A stretch of DNA of 64,000 nucleotides. It comes from a virus. Below, piece by piece: positions 17,073 to 26,000 of the stretch. The translations under genes were made by a program, and so were the position numbers. Every line of letters begins with the position of its first letter. The first letter of the stretch is position 1. The DNA lies in IMG/VR virus record IMGVR_UViG_3300001589_000007, positions 1 through 64,000 of that record. One strand, written 5' to 3'. Below the pieces are notes generated by a model. That model did no database searches, had not been told where the DNA came from, and was given only the letters and a program-made list of their open reading frames with translations.

Positions 17073-17402
17073 ATGGCAACATATTTTAGAAACAAAATTA
17101 TTAAAAACATAGGAACACAAAAAATTGAAGTGTTTGCAAGCGATGGGTCAACTAACGCTACGGTGCTAGGAATAAATGTAGCAAACATAACTGATTTTGC
17201 AGTGAACGTAAACATTTATGTTAAAGATGATACAAGTGTTGAAGGGTTTTTTATGAAGGATGTTATGATAGCACCAAATAGTAGTTTTAAAGGAATGCTT
17301 GGAGGAGAAAAATTAATTATTCCTGCAAACAATTCCTTATTGATACAAAGTAATTTAACTGATAGTTGTGATGCTATCATAAGTTATGTAGATATAGTAT
17401 AG
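17073..17402 (+). CDS. Small beta-rich structural protein
   Basis: A 109-residue protein (MATYFRNKIIKNIGTQKIEV...) that begins 4 bases after the giant fibre. Strand-rich with a 'MIAPNSSFKGMLGGEKLIIPANNSLLIQS' middle, which resembles the 'AAGDKI' exit strand of the small proteins at 4484 and 28503. Probably a fibre- or virion-associated subunit of the same small-protein family. No catalytic motif is visible. Confidence 0.65.
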   Translation: MATYFRNKIIKNIGTQKIEVFASDGSTNATVLGINVANITDFAVNVNIYVKDDTSVEGFFMKDVMIAPNSSFKGMLGGEKLIIPANNSLLIQSNLTDSCDAIISYVDIV

Positions 17403-17411
17403 GAGTAATAG

Positions 17412-18146
17412 ATGTCAAATTCAGCATATTTTGGTAATGGAGCAGATAATGTAATGAACGGGTTAGACGGTAGATTCTTTTATGGACTACGTAGAACTGA
17501 CGACGGAGAATTGTTTATTACAAAAGTAGATCAAATGGATCCAAATGAAACTATACAAGTAAACGCACCAGGCGATCCTAGTAAAAATTATAAAGACTTT
17601 GAACAAGGCACTGACTTCTTTGAAGGCCGCGATCAAAATCATGAATACGTTTATGAAAATTTAACATACGAACAACTACGTTGGGATGACAGACATTTAT
17701 TTTATTATATTAATCCAGAAGGAGAATTAGTTGTAAGATTCAACAGACCTTACACATATCCATCTGGAGTAAGTAGTGACGGAAATAGCGATTATAACCC
17801 AAGACACTTTAAAGTTACTGTTGCAACTGGCACAACAGGATATGGAACTGGAAATAGATACTATCTAAATGGTATTCTTATACCAACATTAAATTTATAC
17901 GAAGGACAGACATATACATTTGGACAAGCAGATTCCTCAAATAATACACATCCAATTAGATTTTCAACAACTCCAAACGGAACACATGGCGGTGGAGTAG
18001 AATATACTACTGGCGTTACTAAAATAAGTACAGCTGGTTTAGAGGGAGCATATGTTAAAATTCAGGTACCTGTTAATGCTCCAACATTATATTATTATTG
18101 TGTAAATCATAGTGGTATGGGCGGACAAATAAATACACTTACTTAA
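17412..18146 (+). CDS. Virion protein with C-terminal cupredoxin-like domain
   Basis: A 244-residue protein. Residues 1-120 are an unfamiliar acidic, aromatic-rich domain (FEGRDQNHEYVYENLTYEQL). Residues from about 130 to the end look like a cupredoxin beta-sandwich: an entry strand FKVTVAT, YEGQTYTFGQ, then a histidine in NTHPIRFS (H180), and the closing loop LYYYCVNHSGMGG with C230, H233 and M236. Those four residues are the set that binds type-1 copper in plastocyanin-like proteins, so an intact copper site is possible. It is encoded among tail fibres with close spacing on both sides (9 and 15 bases). An adhesin or virion decoration role is inferred from place alone. Confidence 0.75.
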   Translation: MSNSAYFGNGADNVMNGLDGRFFYGLRRTDDGELFITKVDQMDPNETIQVNAPGDPSKNYKDFEQGTDFFEGRDQNHEYVYENLTYEQLRWDDRHLFYYINPEGELVVRFNRPYTYPSGVSSDGNSDYNPRHFKVTVATGTTGYGTGNRYYLNGILIPTLNLYEGQTYTFGQADSSNNTHPIRFSTTPNGTHGGGVEYTTGVTKISTAGLEGAYVKIQVPVNAPTLYYYCVNHSGMGGQINTLT

Positions 18147-18161
18147 AGATTAGGAAAGAAA

Positions 18162-21100
18162 ATGGCTGAATTTAGAATTGATAGAATTAGATATAACTGG
18201 AAAGGTATGTGGGGTGCCTCAACAGCTTATATTAAAGATGACATAGTTGCATATGGTGGTAAAACATTCGTTGCTTTAACCAGTCATACTGCATCTGCTG
18301 ATTTTAATACAGACTTAGATAATATATTAAGTGGAGAATCAACGCCTAAATGGGAACAAGTTGCTGATGGTAAAGACTGGAAGGGCGATTGGCTCCCTTC
18401 AACATTTTATAAAGTTAATGATTTAGTTAAATATAGAGGAATTGTTTATAGTTGTATTGATAGCCATACTAGTGCATCTAGTGTAGCATTAGGATTAGAG
18501 AACGATCAAGCTAAATGGACCCCTTATGCTAAAGGTTACAACTGGTTAAATCTATGGTCAGCATTTACTGAATATAAGAAAAATGATGTAATACGTTATA
18601 ATGGTATTGTTTATATTTGCCTTGTTGATCATCAATCAAATACAACTAGTGCAGGTATAGAATACGATCAATCAAAATGGGCCATACTCCAAAGAAGTGA
18701 TTTTTGGAAAAATAATTGGGCTGTAGGAACACGATATGTTAAGGACGATGTTGTAAGATATGGCGGTAACTTATATAGATGTACGGTTGGTCATACCAGT
18801 AATGATGACCTTGCAGAAGGAATAGGTACAGACTTAGGATTAGATTCAAGTGTTGCTAAATGGGAAATGGTTAGCGAAGGTATTGAATATAAAGGCGAAT
18901 GGACTGGTACTAACTACAAAACTAACGATATTGTAAAATATGGATCTAGCTTGTATAAAGCTAAAAGAGGAATGAGTGGAACTGACACATTTTTTATTGG
19001 ACAAGACTGGGACATATGGGTACCTGGATTAGGATACGAAACAGAGTGGAATGCGGCAGTACTTTATCAACCAGGAGACATTATTACGTATGGTGGATAT
19101 ACATACACATGTTTACAACTTAGTGTAGGTGAAAATCCTTATGAGCAAGGATTACTTCAAGATGCAGGTAAATGGGAAATATTAACTAGAGGATATGATT
19201 TTAAAGGTGACTGGAATATTACCCTAGTATATCCAATGGGTAGTGTAGTTAGAAAGAACGGATATTTATACGAAGCAAGGGTTGTGATAACACCTGGTGA
19301 TTTAGTTGAGCCAGGTGATAATACACCAGGCGGCAGTGATCAACCAATTAAGGGCGGAGTATATGATGCAGACGGTGAAACAAAGTGGTTATTATTAGTA
19401 ACTGGGATATTTTGGAAAGGTGAATGGAGAGAAGCCGCTGGTGAAGATACTCCTGAAGATGATAGTTCATACTTTCAGTATTATCCGGGCGATGTTGTTA
19501 TGGATCGAAGTATTACATATATTTGTAAAAAACAACATTTTAGTAATTTATTTGAAGCAAGACCTATATTTGACTTGGACGAAGAAACAGGAGCCGCTCA
19601 ATACTGGACTATATATTTTGGTAACTCAACAGCGGCAGTAAATAACACACTACGTTACAGAGGAGATATTAGGACATATAATACAACATATGATGGAAGT
19701 ACAACCGGACCAACAAACCTTAGTATAGGAGCCGCTGGATCATCATTGAAAGTTGATAATACTAATATAGTAAAATGGGAAGATTTAAACAAAACAGTAA
19801 ATGTCTATTATGTTTCCCCAGACGGAACAGATGCTGTAGGGTTCGGATCTAACCCTGCTACAGCATATGCATCTATTAATTATGCATGTCAGTTTATACG
19901 AGGTGATGTAGCGGCTAGAGCACCTGCTACAATATTCATAGCAACAGGATTGTATCAAGAAATTCTACCAATTGTTGTTCCGGCAGATACTGCTATTGTC
20001 GGCGATGAACTAAGAAGTGTAACAGTACAGCCTGCCGCAACATATGAAACATCAGATATGTTTAGAATGCATAACGGTTCAGGTTTAAGAAATATGTCAC
20101 TACAAGGATTAAATGGAACACTAGGTGATCCTAATAGTAATCTAACAAGACGTCCAAGTGCAGGAGCATATGTTGCACTAGATCCTGCAAACGGACCAGA
20201 TGATACATATGCACACATTACTTCTAAATCTCCTTATGTACAAAATGTTTCAACATTTGGTAATGGATGTATTGGTATGAAGGTAGACGGAACATTACAT
20301 AATAGCGGTAATAAGTCTATGGTTGCTAACGATTTTACACAAATTTTAAGTGATGGGATTGGATACTGGGTCAATGCTGATGGATTATCAGAACTTGTTA
20401 GTGTGTTTACATACTACTGCCATATTGGATATCTTTGTACTGATGGTGGAAAAATTAGAGCCTTAAACGGAAATAACTCCTATGGATTATACGGTAGTGT
20501 TGCAGAAGGATATAATGTTCTTGAAACCCCAGCAACAGCAATAGTTAATAATCGATCGAAACATGCACAAATCTTTAATACCTATACTGATAAAAATGAA
20601 ATATTTGGATTTGGGTTTACAAATGCAGGACAAGATTATACAAATGCAACAGTTTCGTTAGCAGGTCCAGGAACTGGTGCAACTCCATCTTATACTGAAT
20701 TTAGAAAAGGCGGAGTGACGGAAATATTTGCAACAGAAGAAGACTCAAACTTTATAGGTGGTGCAAACTATCAATACGTATTAAATAAAGCTCAAAACGG
20801 TAACGCAACTCAAATTACATTGTCAGGTGCAGATACAGGAACAGAGGCCAAGTATATTGGTATGCGAATAAGAATTAATTCAGGAACAGGAACTGGACAG
20901 TTTGCTAAAATTAAAACTTTTAATCCAGCTATAAAATTAGTTACAGTAGAACAAGAGTCGACCGGCCAACCAGGCTGGGAACACGTCACCGGAATGCCCA
21001 TAGTAGTAGCACTAGACGAAAGTAGCTTCTATGCTATCGAGCCAAGGGTAGATATACCACTTCCAAGTTTTGCAACATCAACAACAAATTTGAACGCAAC

Positions 21101-23033
21101 AGCTAGATGGCAAGGTATTACATATGGTGCTAATGGATTTGTAGCTATTGCAAAAGGATCAACAACTGGAGCATTATCTACTGACGGATTATCTTGGAGT
21201 TCAACTACACTTCCAAGCACAGCTGACTGGCAAGCAGTTACTTTTAATAATGGAAGATATATTGCAGTTGCAGAAGCCGGTAGTGCCGCGGCATATTCAA
21301 CAGACGGTAATAATTGGAGTACTTCAACACTGCCTACAACATTAGACTGGAGTGATGTATGTGGTAACAGTAATACAGTTATAGCAGTTCCTAGAACAGG
21401 TGACAGTACAGGTTCAACAACTATAGCAAGGTCTACTGATAACGGTAGTGCATGGGCCTCAGTGAATGTTGGCTTTACTGCTGACTGGGCTAGTGTATCT
21501 TATGGATTAAGCAAATGGGTTATTATACAAGGAGGCGGCGATAAAGCCTACTACAGTATTAACGATGGAGTATCTTGGATAGCAAGTACTCTTCCTTCAA
21601 GCCAAGAATGGAATAGAGTAATATTTGCTAACGATAGATTTGTTGCTATATCAGAAAAAAGCGATAGTACAAGATGTGTAACCGCAGTTAGCTTAGACGG
21701 AATAACATGGCATGCAGGTAGCATGGAGACAGGTACGTGGAGAGATCTTGCATATGATAACGGATTATTTGTAGCATTAGATCCACTAACAGATATTGTA
21801 GCAATGAGTAGAGATGGATTTGCTTGGTATTCAAATATTACTACCTCAGCGGCTGATTGGACTAGCGTAGCGGCATATGACGGAGTTTGGATTGCTGTAG
21901 CTAGTGGAACAGATAGTGGTACTAGAATTGTTACAGGTGCAAAAGCAGAAGCGATTGCTATTGTAGGTAGTGGAAGAATTGCAACTTTTGTTATAAGTAA
22001 TCCAGGTAGTTTTTATCAATCGGCAACTCCTCCTGTAGTCACAGTTTTTGATCCTGTATCAACGTTAGCAGTAACAAACGTAGCAAAAGTTGCTGACGGT
22101 GTGCTTGGATGGCCTACTTGGGGTAGTAGGGGAATTAACTACTTCAGTGTTATTGCTACTATTTCAGGCGGAGACGGATATGCTGAACTTTTACAAATTA
22201 CAGATCGATTAATAGTTAGTAACTTATCAGAAATGCCAGGACCTGGTGATAATATTGCCATATCAGGAATAGACGATGTAACCTTTTATGTTGTTAAGAC
22301 TATTTCAAGTGGAGGTTCAGCACCAACATTTGATGCTGAATTCCAAATTAGCCCAAGTTTAGGTAGGGCAGAAGCAGTAGCACATGCAACTAATGTTACA
22401 TTAAGAAAAAATTATAGTCAAATTAGACTTACAGGACACGATTTCTTAGATATTGGTTCAGGTAACTTTACAGATACAAACTATCCAGCATTATATGTAT
22501 TTGGGTTTGATTCAGTAAATGAACCGCAACAATTTAATGAAGTGTTACAATATGACGGCGGTAGAGTTTTCTACACAAGTACAGATCAAGATGGTAACTT
22601 TAGAGTTGGTGAGTTGTTTGAAGTTGAACAGTCAACAGGTACAATATCAATTAATGCTAGTTTCTTTGACCTTAGTGGACTAACTGAGTTAGCACTAGGC
22701 GGAGTAGTACTAGGTGGAACAGGTGCTGTTGTTAGAGAATTTAGTACAGACGGCACATTTACAGCTAACTCAAATAACATTGTACCAACGCAAAAAGCAA
22801 TTGGTATATATGTTAAATCACGTATTTCAAGCGGTGGATCAGATGTAGCAGTTAACAGACTAAACGCTGGTAATATTAGTCTTACAGGTGATAAAATATT
22901 TACTCCACTTAATGGAAGAATTAATTTTAATACATCAGTAAATATACAGGGTGATCCAACAGGTACAGCCCCTCATGGAATAGAAGGTAGTATAGTTACT
23001 ATAGCAATGTTCGCAGGTGGATCAGGTGTATAG
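18162..23033 (+). CDS. Giant tail-fibre protein with eight CBM-like repeats, beta-helix and Asp-box repeats
   Basis: A 1623-residue fibre. Residues 1-480 are eight modules of the form 'W.G.W...T.Y...D.V.Y.G..Y.C...H.S', which resembles the chitin/cellulose-binding CBM5/12 type. Next is a beta-helix region (about 545-800) with VYYVSPDGTDAVG, the pectate-lyase-like opening, and a 'TKSPYVQNVSTFGNGCIG' turn region. Residues about 965-1235 carry six Asp-box-like motifs (LSTDGLSWSS, YSTDGNNWST, YSINDGVSWI, VSLDGITWHA and others), the turn found in sialidase-type propellers. The C-terminal third has GHDFLDIGSGNFTDTNYPAL and a DQDGNFRVGELFEVEQ module shared with the next gene. No catalytic Arg triad is evident, so the Asp-box part is probably binding, not sialidase. 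Confidence 0.88.
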   Translation: MAEFRIDRIRYNWKGMWGASTAYIKDDIVAYGGKTFVALTSHTASADFNTDLDNILSGESTPKWEQVADGKDWKGDWLPSTFYKVNDLVKYRGIVYSCIDSHTSASSVALGLENDQAKWTPYAKGYNWLNLWSAFTEYKKNDVIRYNGIVYICLVDHQSNTTSAGIEYDQSKWAILQRSDFWKNNWAVGTRYVKDDVVRYGGNLYRCTVGHTSNDDLAEGIGTDLGLDSSVAKWEMVSEGIEYKGEWTGTNYKTNDIVKYGSSLYKAKRGMSGTDTFFIGQDWDIWVPGLGYETEWNAAVLYQPGDIITYGGYTYTCLQLSVGENPYEQGLLQDAGKWEILTRGYDFKGDWNITLVYPMGSVVRKNGYLYEARVVITPGDLVEPGDNTPGGSDQPIKGGVYDADGETKWLLLVTGIFWKGEWREAAGEDTPEDDSSYFQYYPGDVVMDRSITYICKKQHFSNLFEARPIFDLDEETGAAQYWTIYFGNSTAAVNNTLRYRGDIRTYNTTYDGSTTGPTNLSIGAAGSSLKVDNTNIVKWEDLNKTVNVYYVSPDGTDAVGFGSNPATAYASINYACQFIRGDVAARAPATIFIATGLYQEILPIVVPADTAIVGDELRSVTVQPAATYETSDMFRMHNGSGLRNMSLQGLNGTLGDPNSNLTRRPSAGAYVALDPANGPDDTYAHITSKSPYVQNVSTFGNGCIGMKVDGTLHNSGNKSMVANDFTQILSDGIGYWVNADGLSELVSVFTYYCHIGYLCTDGGKIRALNGNNSYGLYGSVAEGYNVLETPATAIVNNRSKHAQIFNTYTDKNEIFGFGFTNAGQDYTNATVSLAGPGTGATPSYTEFRKGGVTEIFATEEDSNFIGGANYQYVLNKAQNGNATQITLSGADTGTEAKYIGMRIRINSGTGTGQFAKIKTFNPAIKLVTVEQESTGQPGWEHVTGMPIVVALDESSFYAIEPRVDIPLPSFATSTTNLNATARWQGITYGANGFVAIAKGSTTGALSTDGLSWSSTTLPSTADWQAVTFNNGRYIAVAEAGSAAAYSTDGNNWSTSTLPTTLDWSDVCGNSNTVIAVPRTGDSTGSTTIARSTDNGSAWASVNVGFTADWASVSYGLSKWVIIQGGGDKAYYSINDGVSWIASTLPSSQEWNRVIFANDRFVAISEKSDSTRCVTAVSLDGITWHAGSMETGTWRDLAYDNGLFVALDPLTDIVAMSRDGFAWYSNITTSAADWTSVAAYDGVWIAVASGTDSGTRIVTGAKAEAIAIVGSGRIATFVISNPGSFYQSATPPVVTVFDPVSTLAVTNVAKVADGVLGWPTWGSRGINYFSVIATISGGDGYAELLQITDRLIVSNLSEMPGPGDNIAISGIDDVTFYVVKTISSGGSAPTFDAEFQISPSLGRAEAVAHATNVTLRKNYSQIRLTGHDFLDIGSGNFTDTNYPALYVFGFDSVNEPQQFNEVLQYDGGRVFYTSTDQDGNFRVGELFEVEQSTGTISINASFFDLSGLTELALGGVVLGGTGAVVREFSTDGTFTANSNNIVPTQKAIGIYVKSRISSGGSDVAVNRLNAGNISLTGDKIFTPLNGRINFNTSVNIQGDPTGTAPHGIEGSIVTIAMFAGGSGV

Positions 23034-23057
23034 AAATATTAAGGAGTATAGGGTTTT

Positions 23058-23065
23058 GATAAATA
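23058..23065 (+). promoter_or_regulatory. T4-type late promoter
   Basis: GATAAATA, followed 24 bases later by the ATG at 23090; the leader carries GGAG at 23079-23082. Confidence 0.85.
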
Positions 23066-23089
23066 CAAGTAATAACATTGGAGTTACCC

Positions 23090-26000
23090 ATGGCAGAGTT
23101 TAAGTTAGGAAGAATTAGGTTTATTTGGAAAGATGAATGGTCTTCTTCTACCACTTACTATAAGGACGATGTAGTAAGATACGGCGGTAAAACTTTTATA
23201 TGCATAGTTGGTCACATAGCTCAAACTGACTTTATGTTAGATTTAAATAATGCAACTCCTAAGTGGCAACAGTTTGCTGACGGACAAACCTGGAAAGGTG
23301 AATGGGCAGTCTCAACAGTTTATAAAATTAATGACGTTGTAAAATATGGCGGACTGTTATATATTTGTAATACTGGACACGTTTCAGATACTAATAATAT
23401 TGGAGGTCTTGAAAGTAATTTAGGCGACGATAGTACTGCGGCGTTTTGGGATCTATTCTCAGAAGGGTTTGATTACAAAGGTAATTGGACAGTTAACACT
23501 AGATACAAAGTAAATGATATTGTTAAGTATGGCTCTAGGATCTATATTTGTACAGTATATCATGTAAGTTCAGCAACACTGACTCTTGGTTTAGAAACCG
23601 ATCAAGTTAAATGGGATATGATGAGTGACGGACAAGACTGGAAAACAGATTGGACGATTAATACTCGATATAAAGTCGGCGACTTAATTAAATACGGTGG
23701 ACAAGTTTATAGAGCAAATACAGGACATACGTCTGCAACAACTATTACATCAGGACTTGAAGCAGATCAAAGTAAATGGGATTATTTTCATAAGGGTATT
23801 GAATATCGAGGTGAATGGGCAAATGCAACACGTTATAGAATAAATGATGTAGTAAAAGATTCAGGCGGTACTTGGATTTGTACGACTTATCATACTTCAG
23901 ATGCAACACACGAAAATTTAAGATTAGATCAATCTAATTGGGCAATTTTTATTGCTGGATTGGAGTTTGAAGATACATGGGGACCATATAGTGAATATCA
24001 ACCAGGTGACATTGTTACATATGGTGGGTATACATATATTGCTAAAACTAATAATACGCAACAAAAACCAGCAGAACAAACGGCACATTGGCAAGTATTT
24101 GTAACTGGGTTTAATTTGCGAGGAGACTACGGAGACGATTCAACAAATCAAGATTACTTAGTTGGAGATGTTGTACGACTAGGAGGATATACATATCTTG
24201 CCAAAGCTAACTCAAACGGACAGCGTCCTCCAAACGCAACTTATTGGGATAAGTTAAACGAAGGTGCAAAATGGAAGGCCGCATTTACTAATAGCACTTT
24301 TTATGATGCAGGAGATGTTGTAACACAAGGCGTAAATGCATACATTTGTATATTAGCCCATACATCTAATAACGGAGTCAACGATCCAGCAAATGACGGA
24401 GCAGGACAATATTGGAACTTCTTATCAGGTGGTGCAGAATCAGGCAACTTAACAACAGCCGGCGATCTAGTTTACTATGGTGGATCAGGCCCACAAAGAC
24501 TACCAATTGGAAAACCAGGACAAGTACTTAAAGTAAACGACGATGCAACAGCTCCAGAATGGGCTTACTTTGGATTTGTTAATCATGTTTATTACTGTGA
24601 TAATACTAAGGGTACTGACGGAGAAGCTCCTGGGCACGGTATTACAATGGACCGTCCTTTTAAAACTATTAAATTTGCATGTGAACAAATTCAGTTAGGT
24701 GCAAATTTACAAGAAGATAGAAAACTACTAGAACAAAATAGAGCATTTATGCAATCAGAAGTAGTTGAATTTATTGATTGGAGTGTTGCTAATAACAGTG
24801 CTCCGTTTACAAGTAGCTTTACATATAACAAGACTAAATGTTCTAGAGATACTGGTATATTAGTAGATTCTATAGCATGGGATATTAGCCATGGCGGAAA
24901 TGTTAAATCAAGAGAATCAGCACTAGCATATTTTGTTGGAGGCGCTAGCCAAGTATCGGGTCAAGAAAGCCAGACAGTAGCGGCTCTTGATTATCTAAAG
25001 GTACTTGTATCTCATGTGCTAGAAAAAACTGATCCAGCAGTAAATTATCAAACATTAAATAGTATTAGCCCAGCAGTTACACAAGTTAAACCGTCGGCAC
25101 TAACAACATCACAAGCTACAATGTTTAAACCAACAGGAGCGGCATACACTCCTACATCAGGACTACTAGTGCTGACAATTGGTACACATCCATTTAAGGT
25201 AGGACAAACTATTAGTATTGGTGAAAGAAGTTTAACGTTTACGTGTGCCCAAGATAGTCATGCAACTAATCACTTCTATCCAAGGAACACTGATCCTGCG
25301 GCAGGAAGTTATAGAGCTATTACAGCAGTTACAGCAAATACTATCAGTGTAAATGTAGGTATATCAAGTAATACAACTGCTCACCTATTTGTAAGTTCTC
25401 AGGAAAATGCTGTAGCACCGGTTGGGATTGTAGGTACAACAAGACACTTATTAGCACTCACAACCGATGCAATTACAGCAGGAAGTATAAGTGGTGTTCC
25501 AGCAGTAGTAAAAGCACAAAAAACTATATTTTGTAAAACAGGACAGTTTTTAGAAACACTTCCTATTAGAGTACCAGAAGATACAGCGGTTGTAGGCGAC
25601 GAATTGCGTTCGACTAAGATTAGTCCAGCAGGTACAGTAACAGCTTCAGAAGACACTCCAAAAAGTTTAGCATCAATAGCAAGATTAGCGGCAGTTATGC
25701 CTACACTAATTAGTAACGGAAATATTACAGAATCAAGTGGTAATAGTGTAACACAAGTAATAACTAGACCAGCAGGCTCAACAGCCGCAGGTAACTATAT
25801 ATCAAACTTGTTTACTGAACTTCATGATTATATTGATTATGGTGCAAATGGTGCATCAGGAGATAGTACTGTTCCTGCATTTAGAGGAACAAACACTCCG
25901 AGAACAGATACAGGATATACATATGCTGTAGAAATACTTGAACAAAATAGAGCATACTTAGTAGCAGAAGTACATGCATATATCGCAGTAACATATCCAA

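Noticed and set aside
23078-23090. Upstream TTG start for the fibre at 23090
   Set aside because: The ATG at 23090 matches the paralogue's N-terminus and has GGAG at the right distance.
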